Assembly (NCBI GenBank): GCA_910574455.1
Contig: CAJSYZ010000007.1
Span: 2,090,551-2,149,127 of the forward strand
Source of the DNA: Trichaptum fuscoviolaceum
Taxonomy: Eukaryota > Basidiomycota > Agaricomycetes > Hymenochaetales > Trichaptaceae
DNA length: 58,577 nucleotides
Direction of reading: 5' to 3'
A model generated the notes under the pieces. That model did no database searches, was not told the origin of the DNA, and saw only the letters and a program-made list of their open reading frames with translations. Made by a program: the position numbers and the translations under genes. Shown here piece by piece: positions 20,333 to 32,740 of this stretch (its first letter is position 1; the number at the start of each line of letters is the position of its first letter).

Positions 20333-23153
20333 TATCTGTACTGGCCCGGGACTTACCCACGCCTACCGCCGCCGCGCCGCCGGCCTGCTCGCCCTCATCT
20401 TCTCATCTCCCGCTCTTGCGGATCCCACCTCGCCGTACGATGCTTTGCACGGCATTTCAAAATTCGCTCAAAGGCCGCCAGAGCCGCCGATATGCTGCCT
20501 CACACCTCGGCCTTCAAATGAACCTGCGGAGGAAATCGACGATTGGAAAGCGAAGCAGGCTCAGATGCACGAGAACGATAGTTCTAGTCGAGATACAGGC
20601 AGGGTGTTTTGCCAACGCTCCCAATGTCAATAGCTCGCAACAACACTCTTCTGAGCCTCAAACAGAACTCCAGGCGTCTGCGCCGGAGCCAGCGCCATCA
20701 CCGCACTTCGGGGTTCCTCTGATTGACAGGTTCAACTATGCCGACCTTGACTGCTCAGCTCGTATACGTGGGTCACATCGTTCAGCAAAACATGCCATAT
20801 CTATTCTTTCCTCGAAGAAGGATAGGTACATGCTCAGCCCTTGCAAGACTCCTGGAGAGCAGCAATATGTTGTAGTTGAGCTATGCGAGGACATCCGAAT
20901 TGATACCGTGCAGTTAGCAAACTTCGAATTCTTCTCTGGAGTGGTCAAGGAGTTCAGTGTTAGTGTCGCTCAGACAGACACGCCAGACCCGGCTGCATGG
21001 ACTCCAGCTGGGAGATACACAGCGAAGAATATTCGTGGAATTCAGGTGCGCCAGTTGTGTTCTCTCATAAATACGATGTTGACAGACTTCATTCAGTCTT
21101 TCCATCCTCCGATTTCCCTAAGAGACTTCTACCGGTACATTCGAATTGACTTCCACTCGCACTATGGGAACGAATTTTACTGCCCACTATCTCTTCTACG
21201 GGTATATGGCCTTACGCACCTTGACGCTTGGAAATGGGACCTTTGGGAAGAGGAATCTCAGAAGAAGCGTGGCGAGATCGAGGAGCCCGTACAAGCTCCT
21301 GTCATATCTCCTCCAATTCCTCACGACGCAGTGGCGATGGCAAAAGAGACGGTTGGCGAAACGAATGAGAAGAGAGACAAAGCACCGGAAACAATAGTAG
21401 AAGGAGAGGCCTCGGTTGTGAGCACTCTCGTTCCTGCGACAAAATTATCTACGCCTCCCTCGAGCGAAATCAGAGAGGCCAGCGCGAAATCGCAGTCTCC
21501 TTCGACAGTCTCTGATTCATCGTCAATCGTAACGAGTTTCTCGCAAGTCTCAAGCCAAGTTCTGCCTGTTTCCTCGCCAGTCATTGTCGATACCAGCAGT
21601 TCCTCGTCAGCTATCATCGAGTCTTCTGCCTCTGAATCCTCACATGCTACTCAAGTGGCTGCATCAGTATCTAAACCCATTCTCATCCCGACCATTGTCC
21701 CACATGATTCAAGAGTACCCGCTGTTGTCGGCGCTGGTGAATCAATATATCGCACAATTATGACTCGCCTAGGGGCCCTCGAAATGAATGCAACGCTCTA
21801 CCTTCGGTATGTCGAAGAGCAGACACGTTCCATGCGCGAGGCTCTTCGCCGCCTGGAGGAGGACCTCGGTCGATTGGAAGGGATAGGGAAAGCACACGCC
21901 CAGCATATGCAGCGTGCCACAGAAGACTGGGCCGCCCAGCGCCGCCGACTTGAACGAGAGCATGGAGAACTCGAACGGCGCTTTAGCCACCTTGCAGATG
22001 AAGTTGTGCTCAAAAGAGGCTAGGAATTGCACAGCTCTGCCTCTTGCTGACTGTGTTGGTGTTCATGGCTCTGACCCGCGGGTCGAGAGGGGAGACCTTG
22101 ATCGCGTCCAGCAGTCGGAGGGACTCGCTGCGAGAATGGGGTAGACGGCATTTGAGTAGCCTCAGTGGTGGAGAGTGGACGAAATTTGGTGGGAGGACAA
22201 GGAGCCCGACTCCGACACCGAAGAATCCGAATGTTAAGAACTTGAAGCCCACGATCGTTGTCCGAGATGACGGCGAAAGGGTGCCTTTCCCCGATTCCTC
22301 TCGCAGCCGACGAGCTGACGAGGACCGGACGCCGCAGCGCAGGACGCCTGTTCAGTCCTTATCATCTCCTAGCAAGCCTCGTTTACCTACACACATTCGT
22401 TCACCCGTCCCCCGACACCTCGTTGCTCACCGACCGGGTACACCATCGTCGATCTCATATCACGGACACTCTCCGCGTTCGCCTAACCTTGTTTCTTCCT
22501 TCGGCCACATCAACGGCTTGGCTAGCGGTCTAAATAGCTTGGGTCATCCGCGCCTCCGTCGATCGAGCTCGCATAACTCACCCACTGGCGCAGCAGCTGT
22601 CGGACTTGGCGTGGCGCAGTCGTTTTCAGTCGGCCCCTCTCCGCTAAGCGCGAAGAAGTGGGCAAAGAGCGCTCACTTGCACGAGATCCGTCCAGGGCAA
22701 GGCGTTCGAACTCCCCGAGTGGGTCTAACTTCAGCGACGGAGAACGACCCAGTGCAGGCCGCGCAAGGTGGACTGCAGGCTTTAGTCGAAATGAGCCCGA
22801 CGAAGGTCGATCATGCGGATAAGACGCCTGAGGACAGCAAAAATCAGAGTATAGATGCAGACGTCTTTTGGCCCTCGATGCATTCCCGTTCACCGATGCA
22901 AGTAGGAAGTGATAGCTATCGCGAGCCTCTTGCTCCCTTACAAAACCGTGCTCGAGATGCTTCAGATACTGCTCGAACGCTTGACGCTCAAGCTGCCGGG
23001 CTTACCCTCCACTCTCAATGGCATCCATCGCCCGACCTTGGAAGCCCTACAAAGTTTCAGGATATCGATACAGAGTCTGAAAGCTGGGTAGATACGGATG
23101 TTGAGGGTTCTGACGCGGGGGATAGCAGTAGGGAGTTGAGGAGCGAATCATAG
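20333..23153 (+). pseudogene. SUN-domain (Slp1-like) protein, copy A, frameshifted
   Basis: The family is made of ER/nuclear-envelope SUN-like membrane proteins related to yeast Slp1. The sequence shows a hydrophobic GLLALIFSSPALA leader (20388-20426) without its start codon. The SUN core follows (NYADLDCSARIRGSHR near 20735, YVVVELCEDIRIDTVQLANF, FYRYIRIDFHSHYGNEFYC near 21129). A 51-nt intron (21045-21095) joins RGIQ to SFHPPISLRDFYRYI. Next come a Ser/Thr-rich linker, a coiled coil (about 21770-22000), a membrane segment (QLCLLLTVLVFMAL near 22033-22075) and a basic cytosolic tail to 23153. An extra T near 20605 and a missing base near 22009-22014 (CTCAAAAG versus CTCGAAAAG in B) break the frame, the second just before the membrane segment. 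The 5' end is cut by the inverted repeat. Confidence 0.9.
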
Positions 23154-23436
23154 AATCCAACAGTATATTGCTACTGTATGTCCTGTTTGCCAGGATCATC
23201 TGACGGTCTTTCCTTTTGATCACCATTACTTGTAGAGCATATCAAATTGTTTATACTTCGCAATATGTACATTAATCATTCAGCAAGTTTTCATCTTTCA
23301 TCCGTAACTTGAATCGACGACGTCAACCGTCATACATACGTACATGCTTCAACAACAGTCTATCCGTAGAAAAAAGTCTAAATGCAAGGTAATGTTCGGA
23401 GGCCCGAGTCGGTAAAACACAATACAATCAAGAACC

Positions 23437-24150
23437 TTAGACTCCTCCAGCTTTAGCCACAGCCTCCTCAGCCTCTTCCTCTTCTGCGAGAAGTCGCTCA
23501 GCTTCAAGCGCAGCCATGCAGCCGCTACCTGCCGACGTGATTGCTTGACGATAACGTTTGTCCTGCACGTCCCCACAAGCGAATACACCTTTGATGCTCG
23601 TCTGCGCTGTACCCGGTACAGTTACAATGTATCCGTCTGAGTCTGTTTGTAGTTGTCCGCGAACGATTGCCGTTGCAGGCTCGTGTCCTATTGCGTAGAA
23701 GAGACCGTTGACTTGTAAATCTGCCTCTTTCCCAGTACTAGTGTTGTGAATGCGCAATTTGTTGAGAAGGTTGCCGTCTCCGAGGCATTCAACGGCCACA
23801 GTGTTCCAGAGAACAGTCTGGGGAAACATCAACGGAGGATCATAATGGAGATAAGAACAGTTAAGCTCACAATCTTCGGGTGTGTAAGGAGTCGTTTCGC
23901 CATGATCTTCGAAGCGCGCAGTTCATCGCGTCACACAAAAACGGCCTCTTCGCCGCAGAATCCAAAGGAAGATGGGTACAGCACCATCGCATACGGCGCA
24001 TTACAGCACCAGTGCTTGCGGCGATCTTTGAAGCGCGCAGTTCATCGCGTCACACAAGAACGGCCTCTTCGCCGCAGAATCCAAAGGAAGATTGGTATAG
24101 CACCATCGCATACGGCGCATTATAGATGGGTACATCACCATCGCATACGC
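23437..24150 (-). pseudogene. Thioredoxin reductase C-terminal part, copy A
   Basis: Thioredoxin reductase reduces thioredoxin with NADPH via FAD in the cytosol. Only the 3' part is present. The exon 23831-23437 encodes [20 protein letters not shown], the [13 protein letters not shown] block, and the FAD-binding [20 protein letters not shown] motif near 23515-23575 (FACGDVQDK rather than the usual FAAGDVQDK). A 51-nt intron-like gap separates it from upstream coding ([20 protein letters not shown], near 23932-23873). Further upstream the coding DNA has become a 119-bp repeat and has a stop before RDELRA. The N-terminal FAD domain and CxxC active site are absent. It is convergent with the SUN gene, which may be the ancestral neighbourhood. 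Confidence 0.88.
23911..24150. repeat. 119-bp tandem repeat within the thioredoxin reductase remnant (unit A)
   Basis: Two copies, starting at 23911 and 24030, contain GAAGCGCGCAGTTCATCGCG and the CGCATACGGCGCATTA block. On the minus strand the unit reads a GEEAVFV/RDELRA-like piece, so it seems to derive from a thioredoxin reductase exon. Confidence 0.85.
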
Positions 24151-26768
24151 TGATGCCATAAATGTATTTGCCTTGAGGTTCAGACGCTTCGCACTCGCTG
24201 CTCGGGCATTCTCAGCAATCGACAGGATCGGACAGAATGTGCTGTAGACGTACCTTCAATGTCACCATCACCGCTCCATCTGCGCGTCGCAATACCCTGG
24301 TCCTATATTCGAGATAAAAAGTGTTCACACATGTCTTCGGATGTCTGGTATAGGCGACAGTTGAGGTCAAATTTGCAAGTGGTAGTGGTACGGACGCAAG
24401 TCACGACGGCGCGGACGGCGCTTCAGGGACAGACGCCAATCTTGAAAGCTCACGGACACTAGTTACAAGTGCTTACAACAAGAAAGCACTCAAAGTAGGA
24501 CCATTTTGGTGAGTTGCTGTCAGTCTAGGGTCCGATCAGACTCATTTCTCAGTTTCGAACCATTGCGCAGACAGCGCGCAATCGCGTCTTGCGCAAGTCA
24601 TAGTAGGATCTCCTTGTTCTTCGCGGGCGACTTTAAGATTCATTCGCAATGCAAATGCGCGACAAACTTGAGATGGTCTTGGGTAAGGTTGCGCACGCAG
24701 TCAGACAATAAACTAATTCAAGTTAGAAATCAACAAATCCTGTAATCAGATTGCACTTACCATTGTATATAGTAATAACAACTATGAGTGAAATGTTAGC
24801 TTTAGCATTGACTACGAAAACCAGGAGACACTTACAGTGTGTGCACACAGGAGAGCTGCGAGAGACGAGGGAAGAGGGCAAAGAGCCTGAGGAACTTGGG
24901 GATAGATTGGGCCAGTATTTATACCTTTTGAAAGCTCTAGACAGATAATAGAGACGGCCAATACTCACCGACTCATTGAAAAAGCCAAGCGAAGAAGAAT
25001 GGCTCATTTCTGCAGTGTCCGGGCATACGTCCGGATGAGTGTTTCGAGCGCCGTGCAGCTGTCCCGCCTGTCCCGTCCCTCAAACCACCTCCAGCGACCT
25101 CAAGCAGCACCATGAGACCTCTCCCAGCACCCTCCAATCCTCCAGAAAGCACCCAGAAAGCTCAGAATATGCCAAATGCACTCTCTGTGCAGATGGCAAA
25201 GTGCTTGCAAAAATACAGCCTCCGGGCATTGCAGACAGCGGCTACGCAGTAGCGCCATTCCCACAGCATAGCCGAGACCCTGAACCCCTGGTTTCTGATG
25301 CGAAAAGAGCGAGGCGAAGTATGGAAGATGTCTTCCGAGTGAATGGGAGGTATGAGCCGTGCTGCACTTGCACGGCTTGCTCGGGTCGAGTTCGTGAGCT
25401 GGGGGGAGGCGGGGTGGTGTATCTTCGAGCCTTGGGGTCTATAGTTGATACTTCAGTAGTCATTATCGCAGCACAGAACTTAGGTATGTTGTCAATGTGT
25501 GTTGAACGGGCCTACAGCAGCTTGGAGGAGCTCACCCGGAGATTCTGCAATTTGGACGGTTTTGCTCGCACATTTCGCTTATCGGGTGGTATTACGTCCA
25601 GCCTAGAAGCCTTCCAAGTGTTTCAGGACCTTCCATCAGACCTGGATAGTGTCCCGAGGGTTGCGAGCCTTGGAAGGAGGTGTGAGAGGCCGGGAGAGCA
25701 CTCACCTCTCTGTGTCTGGATTTCGGGGCTGAGATGCAGGGAAGCATAGACTTGCATGCTGGTGTAGTGGCCTATGGTGATGGAAAGCTGAATTCCAGAG
25801 GTTGTGAGCAATGAGATAGGTTCAATGGCCTGCTCGCAGGTCATGGTTGCAGAGCAGGAGGTTGGGCCAGGATTGGTAGCACGCATTGACCCTGCTTACG
25901 TAATCAACTCCGAGTCCGGCCGGTGCAAATTATCTCAGTTTCTCCTTCGATTGCATTGGTTTTAGATACCAGAGTTAATCTGTATTATAGAAGAGAGAGC
26001 TTGACATTAGAATAATCAAAGTTTCTGAGGGAATGAGCCCGAAACTCGACCCTGAGCACTTTAACTTGCCCAACTCTTTCTGCTGAGCACCTTCTAACTC
26101 ATGTTCCGAGGACACCAAAGATGACAATGTATATATGTTTTTGCTTCCGGAGAGCGGCATCAGGACAGCAAGCTTTTGAGCCCAGAGAGCAATGTCAGGA
26201 CAGCAAGACTCAAGGCCGAAGATGACAATGTATATATGTTTTTGCTCCCGGTGAGCAAGGTGCATTCAAGGGCAGCTAACCTTACATGTTCTGAATTTGA
26301 GCCACATCGGGGCAGCAAGCGCAATTGAGACTTGCGCAAGATAGCAATATATATATGTTTTTTCTTCCGGCGAGCAATGAGTCTTGTGCTTGTCACAAAT
26401 GCACTCGCAATCAATTGAACAAGACCACATCTTTGCAAAAGTGCTGGCATAAGTATTGCGAAGTGGAGACTCTCGGTTCAGCCATCCGTTGTAGTCTTGA
26501 AAGCAAAAGGAGTGTTTGTTTAACATCTCAATAATATCTTGAAGCAGGAGAGCTTGAAGCAGGCAGTCTTGAGGAGGAGAGAATTGTAGGGCTTGAGTGC
26601 AAGAGAAAGAAGTGCCAGTGGCCGCGCGTCGCGGACATGTAATCCTAAATTTTCTCTCCCGCTTCGCATCCCACTACATCGCTTATTGCTAGCCATGCCT
26701 CGCGTACTTATGCGCAAATTAGTATGCGCCAGTCTCCAAGAGAGCTACATACGACATTTTTGGACTTT
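24151..26768. other. Remainder of unit A, no gene supported, with a short TATATATG repeat
   Basis: The stretch is nearly identical in unit B (30231-34262) apart from the hAT insertion. A 236-codon frame at 25039-25749 has no recognisable domain and is not preserved as one frame in B. Three copies of a GATGACAATGTATATATG motif followed by TTTTTGCTYCCGG start at 26120, 26221 and 26340. The same trio is at 33621, 33722 and 33841 in unit B, with identical spacing of 101 and 119-120 bp. Confidence 0.7.
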
Positions 26769-26775
26769 CTAGCCA

Positions 26776-29516
26776 ATGCTGGCCTTTCCATTTGCTTTTA
26801 CTAATAATTTCATTGGATCCAATGTCGTGCAGATCTCTCGACCCTTCAGCGACCACCAGCTATCTGTACTGGCCCGGGACTTACCCACGCCTACCGCCGG
26901 CCTGCTCGCCCTCATCTTCTCATCTCCCGCTCTTGCGGATCCCACCTCGCCGTACGATGCTTTGCACGGCATTTCAAAATTCGCTCAAAGGCCGCCAGAG
27001 CCGCCGATATGCTGCCTCACACCTCGGCCTTCAAATGAACTTGCGGAGGAAATCGACGATTGGAAAGCGAAGCAGGCTCAGATGCACGAGAACGATAGTT
27101 CTAGTCGAGATACAGGCAGGGTGTTTGCCAACGCTCCCAATGTCAATAGATCGGAACAACACTCTTCTGAGCCTCAAACAGAACTCCAGGCGTCTGCGCC
27201 GGAGCCAGCGCCATCACCGCACTTCGGGGTTCCTCTGATTGACAGGTTCAACTATGCCGACCTTGACTGCTCAGCTCGTATACGTGGGTCACATCGTTCA
27301 GCAAAACATGCCATATCTATTCTTTCCTCGAAGAAGGATAGGTACATGCTCAGCCCTTGCAAGACTCCTGGAGAGCAGCAATATGTTGTAGTTGAGCTAT
27401 GCGAGGACATCCGAATTGATACCGTGCAGTTAGCAAACTTCGAATTCTTCTCTGGAGTGGTCAAGGAGTTCAGTGTTAGTGTCGCTCAGACAGACACGCC
27501 AGACCCGGCTGCATGGACTCCAGCTGGGAGATACACAGCGAAGAATATTCGTGGAATTCAGGTGCGCCAGTTGTGTTCTCTCATAAATACGATGTTGACA
27601 GACTTCATTCAGTCTTTCCATCTCCGATTTCCCTAAGAGACTTCTACCGGTACATTCGAATTGACTTCCACTCGCACTATGGGAACGAATTTTACTGCCC
27701 ACTATCTCTTCTACGGGTATATGGCCTTACGCACCTTGACGCTTGGAAATGGGACCTTTGGGAAGAGGAATCTCAGAAGAAGCGTGGCGAGATCGAGGAG
27801 CCCGTACAAGCTCCTGTCATATCTCCTCCAATTCCTCACGACGCAGTGGCGATGGCAAAAGAGACGGTTGGCGAAACGAATGAGAAGAGAGACAAAGCAC
27901 CGGAAACAATAGTAGAAGGAGAGGCCTCGGTTGTGAGCACTCTCGTTCCTGCGACAAAATTATCTACGCCTCCCTCGAGCGAAATCAGAGAGGCCAGCGC
28001 GAAATCGCAGTCTCCTTCGACAGTCTCTGATTCATCGTCAATCGTAACGAGTTTCTCGCAAGTCTCAAGCCAAGTTCTGCCTGTTTCCTCGCCAGTCATT
28101 GTCGATACCAGCAGTTCCTCGTCAGCTATCATCGAGTCTTCTGCCTCTGAATCCTCACATGCTACTCAAGTGGCTGCATCGTCCGTATCAGTATCTAAAC
28201 CCATTCTCATCCCGACCATTGTCCCACATGATTCAAGAGTACCCGCTGTTGTCGGCGCTGGTGAATCAATATATCGCACAATTATGACTCGCCTAGGGGC
28301 CCTCGAAATGAATGCAACGCTCTACCTTCGGTATGTCGAAGAGCAGACACGTTCCATGCGCGAGGCTCTTCGCCGCCTGGAGGAGGACCTCGGTCGATTG
28401 GAAGGGATAGGGAAAGCACACGCCCAGCATATGCAGCGTGCTACAGAAGACTGGGCCGCCCAGCGCCGCCGACTTGAACGAGAGCATGGAGAACTCGAAC
28501 GGCGCTTTAGCCACCTTGCAGATGAAGTTGTGCTCGAAAAGAGGCTAGGAATTGCACAGCTCTGCCTCTTGCTGACTGTGTTGGTGTTCATGGCTCTGAC
28601 CCGCGGGTCGAGAGGGGAGACCTTGATCGCGTCCAGCAGTCGGAGGGACTCGCTGCGAGAATGGGGTAGACGGCATTTGAGTAGCCTCAGTGGTGGAGAG
28701 TGGACGAAATTTGGTGGGAGGACAAGGAGCCCGACTCCGACACCGAAGAATCCGAATGTTAAGAACTTGAAGCCCACGATCGTTGTCCGAGATGACGGCG
28801 AAAGGGTGCCTTTCCCTGCTTCCTCTCGCGTTGACGAGGACCGGACGCCGCAGCGCAGGACGCCTGTCCAGTCCTTATCGTCTCCCAGCAAGCCTCGTTT
28901 ACCTACACACATTCGTTCACCCGTCCCCCGACACCTCGTTGCTCACCGACCGGGTACACCATCATCGATCTCATATCACGGACACTCTCCGCGTTCGCCT
29001 AACATTGTTTCTTCCTTCGGCCACAAAAACGGCGTGGCTAACGGTCTGAATAGCTTGGGTCGTCCGCGCCTCCGTCGATCGAGCTCGCATAACTCGCCCG
29101 CTGCAGGACTTGGCGTGGTGCAGTCGTTCTCAGTCGGTCCATCCCCGCTCAGCGCGAAGAAGTGGGCGAAGAGCGCTCACTTGCACGAGATCCGTCCATC
29201 GCGAACACCCCGAGTGGGTCTAGCTTCAGCGACGGAGAACGACCCAGTGCAGGCCGCGCAAGGTGGACTGCAGGCTTTAGTCGAAATGAGCCCGACGAGA
29301 GGCGAGGACAGCAAAAGCCCGAGTGACGTCTTTTGGCCCTCGATGCAAGGAGTCGTCTTTCGCGAGCCTCTTGCTCCCTTACAAACGGCGACAGGGCTGA
29401 CCCTCCACTCTCAATGGCATTCGTCGCGAAGCCCTACAAAGCTTCAGGATATCGATACAGAGTCTGAGAGCTGGATAGACACGGATGTTGAGGGTTCTGA
29501 CACGGGCGAATCATAG
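26776..29516 (+). pseudogene. SUN-domain (Slp1-like) protein, copy B, frameshifted
   Basis: This is the same gene as copy A. The ORF from 26776 reads into the GLLALIFSSPALAD leader because an 11-bp deletion changes frame there; the equivalent leader frame in stub C starts at the ATG at 34311. The 1-base indels of copy A near 20605 and 22012 are absent here, so coiled coil and membrane segment (QLCLLLTVLVFMALTRG) are in one frame. B has its own single-base loss near 27620 (TTTCCATCTCCG versus TTTCCATCCTCCG) directly after the SUN-domain intron, which breaks the frame before LRDFYRYI. The C-terminal tail has several in-frame deletions relative to A and ends at 29516. Confidence 0.9.
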
Positions 29517-29637
29517 TTTACTTGTAGTTCAATTGTTTATACTTCGCAATATGTACATTAATCAACATTCGAAGACATGCTTCAATAACAGTCTATCCGT
29601 GAAGAAGAATCTCTAAATACAAGGATGGTAAAAAAAA

Positions 29638-30230
29638 AACATGGCCTCCTCTGCGAGAAGTCGCTCAGCCTCGAGCGCAGCCATGCATGCCAGTGCGCAG
29701 ACGAGCATCAAAGGTGTATTCTTTGATGCTGGTCTCCGTCCGCGAGTCTGTTTGTAGTTGTCCGCGGACGATTGCTGTTGCTGGCATCGCCGCATTGCGA
29801 GGACGCGACCATCGAGGGCCAGTACTAGTGTTGTGAATGCGCAATTTGTTGAGACTTCGAGGGCACAGGTAACAAAGGATGATAGCCTTTAAGCTCATAA
29901 ACTTCGGGGCTAAGAATTCATTTCGCCATGATCTTCGAAGCGCGCAGTTCATCGCGTCACAAGAATGGCCTCTTCGCCGTAGAATCCAAAGGAAGATGGG
30001 TACAGCACCATTGCTTGCGGCGATCGTCGAAGCTCGCAGTTCATCGCGTCACACAAGAACGGCATCTTCGCCGTAGAATCCAATGGAAAATGGGTACAGC
30101 ACCATCGCATACGGCGCATTACAGCACCAGTGCTTGCGGCGATCTTTGAAGCGCGCAGTTCATCGCGTCACATAAGAACGGCCTCTTCGCCGCAGAATTC
30201 AATGGAAGATGGGTACAGCACCATCGCATG
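29638..30230 (-). pseudogene. Thioredoxin reductase remnant, copy B, heavily rearranged
   Basis: Only scraps remain. Near 29640-29700 a [14 protein letters not shown] piece matches the C-terminal helix of copy A. Short segments match the [12 protein letters not shown] part (near 29820-29855), and the 119-bp exon-derived repeat follows (29937-30230). The NAD-binding part is deleted, which is much more damage than in copy A. An A-rich tract lies at 29629-29639. Confidence 0.8.
29937..30230. repeat. Exon-derived tandem repeat of thioredoxin reductase, unit B version
   Basis: Three copies start at 29937, 30029 and 30148 (spacing 92 and 119), one more than in unit A. Copy number therefore changed after the large duplication. 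Confidence 0.85.
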
Positions 30231-31299
30231 CGCTGATGCCATAAATGTATTTGCCTTGAGGTTCAGACGCTTCGCACTCGCTGCTCGGGCATTCTTAGCA
30301 ATCGACAGGATCGGACAGAATGTGCTGTAGACGTACCTTCAATGTCACCATCACCGCTCCATCTGCGCGTCGCAATACCCTGGTCCTAAAAAAGTGTTCA
30401 CACATGTCTTCGGATGTCTGGTATAGGCAACAGTTGAAGTCACATTTGCGAGTGGTAGTGGTACGGACGCAAGTCACGACGGCGCGGACGGCGCTTCAGG
30501 GACAGACGCCAATCTTGAAAGCTCACGGACACAAGTTACAAGTGCTTACAACAAGAAAGCACTCAAAGTAGGACCATTTCGGTGAGTTGCTGTCAGTCTA
30601 GGGTCCGATCAGACTCATTTCTCAGTTTCGAACCATTGCGCAGACAGCGCGCAATCGCGTCTTGCGCAAGTCATAGTAGGATCTCCTTGTTCTTCACGGG
30701 CGACTTTAAGATTCATTCGCAATGCAAATGCGCGACAAACTTGAGATGGTCTTGGGTAAGGTTGCGCACGCAGTCAGACAATAAACTAATTCAAGTTAGA
30801 AATCAACAAATCCTGTAATCAGATTGCACTTACCATTGTATATAGTAATAACAACTATGAGTGAAATGTTAGCTTTAGCATTGACTACGAAAACCAGGAG
30901 ACACTTACAGTGTGTGCACACAGGAGAGCTGCAAGAGACGAGGGAAGAGGGCAAAGAGCCTGAGGAACTTGGGGATAGATTGGGCCAGTATTTATACCTT
31001 TTGAAAGCTCTAGACAGATAATAGAGACGGCCAATACTCACCGACTCATTGAAAAAGCCAAGCGAAGAAGAATGGCTCATTTCTGCAGTGTCCGGGCATA
31101 CATCCGGATGAGTGTTTCGAGCGCCGTGCAGCTGTCCCGCCTGTCCCGTCCCTCAAACCACCTCCAGTGACCTCCAGCAGCACCATGAGACCTCTCCAGC
31201 ACCCTCCAATCCTCCAGAAAGCACCCAGAAAGCTCAGAATATGCCAAATGCACTCTCTGTGCAGATGGCAAAGTGCTCGCAAAAATACAGCCTCCGGGC

Positions 31300-32740
31300 T
31301 AGAGCATGACACGGGTGCAGGTCATCCGTGGGTACCTGCAGGTACCTGCGCTCAAATACCTGCGGTTCCAGGTGCACCTGTGCGCAGGTACCTGGTTCCC
31401 ACGCTTACCTGCGGATCCAGGTTTGGATTTTTTTTGCCCAGGTACCTGGCCGGGTACCTGCAAGTACCCGGTAAATCACGTGCACTCATCTTGAGTGCGA
31501 CGAACGCAACGATGTACCATTACTTTTCTACATTCTACTCGACATGTGCCGTCCTCTTCGCCATCCTCGAAGCCGCCTACTACAACGACAACGGTTGCCA
31601 TGACCGCCTCCTCACCAACTGCGCGCTTGTCAGCGCCCTCCCGCCCGCCGCGCTCTCTTCGCGAGACCGCGAGACCACAGCCGCTTGTCGCCCTCGACAT
31701 GCTGCTCGTCCGGCAACCGCAACACTCGCCATCGTCTGCACTCATGCCGCCTCACAAAGGTCAGGCTGAACAGACTCGCCCGAAGATGGACTTCATTGAC
31801 TGGCTGCTGCGAAACTCTTCGCAGTCACTGCGCTTTTGGAGTTGGAATGGGAACCGGCGCCTGAGCTACTGAACCATCTCTTGCGACAATATGGCTCGTC
31901 TTTGGAATCGCTTTCTACCCCGACGTGCTGGACAGCTGCGGGAGTGCTTCCACACACACCTGCAATCGCTTACGGGAATTCAAGGTCGAAAACCTCTTTC
32001 CATCACCTCTCGCTTTCAAACAGCTCCTGGCAGGCATCGGGCGCTTGAACTTCTCAGTTATCCGGGTTGCTTCTCTGCGCGTAACGAGCAACAGTGTGAA
32101 GGAACTGGAGAAGCTGGTAGTGGTTATGGTTCAGTGTTGGGATGAAGGCGAGAAGCACCCTATGTTACCATGTCTGAAGATCGCCTGTGCTATGACAGGA
32201 GCAGTATTCCGGAGCACAAGGAATGTATGTCGTTCTCGTGCAATTGTCGTGAGTGGTTTCATGTTGGTGATAATCCCTTACTCATTGACTTGCAGCGTGG
32301 CGATCCTCTCCCTATCACCACATTCCTTCGCTTTAGGAGCCCGCGAACTTGCGCACTAGGCTTTACTTTGCGGTCGACGCGCCGGGCTGTCAACGCGGTT
32401 GACACCTGTAGGCACCTCGTCACGACCGCACACAATCTGATGGGGACGCAAACACCTTGCCTTGCTGGACGACGTGGCTCATTCGAAGCTCGGACCATGC
32501 AGGACTCCTCAGAAACACAGATGGTATGTTCTTCATTTCCTTTATCTTATTATTACATTACTTACTGTTATTACCTGCAGGTCCTATCAGGTACCTGCAA
32601 TACCTGCAGGTAACGGGTCCAGGTAGACCCGGATCCGTTTCCCACGGTTCCGGGTCGGATCCAGGTATCAGTTTTTCTGCGCAGGTACCTGCGCTTCACG
32701 GATCCGGGTACACCTGCAGGTGCACCCGTGTCATGCCCTA
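31300..32740. mobile_element. Non-autonomous hAT-like DNA transposon, 1441 bp, with 8-bp target duplication
   Basis: Unit A gives the empty site: CTCCGGGC occurs once there (near 25231-25240). In unit B it flanks the insertion on both sides, at 31292-31299 and 32741-32748. The element has terminal inverted repeats TAGRGCATGACACGGGTGCA (one mismatch) and many subterminal GGTACCTGCAGG motifs, for example 31331-31350 and near 32580-32610. An 8-bp duplication with TAG-starting ends is typical of hAT. The interior holds only short frames (such as 31925-32359 on +) with no transposase motif; they may be captured host sequence. Confidence 0.93.

Noticed and set aside
25039..25749. 236-codon open frame in unit A
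   Set aside because: No recognisable domain. The equivalent in unit B is broken both by frame changes and by the hAT insertion, and composition is not convincing as protein.
31167..32613. Several open frames inside and across the hAT-like element
   Set aside because: They overlap in different frames, two cross the element boundary, and none shows a transposase or other known motif.
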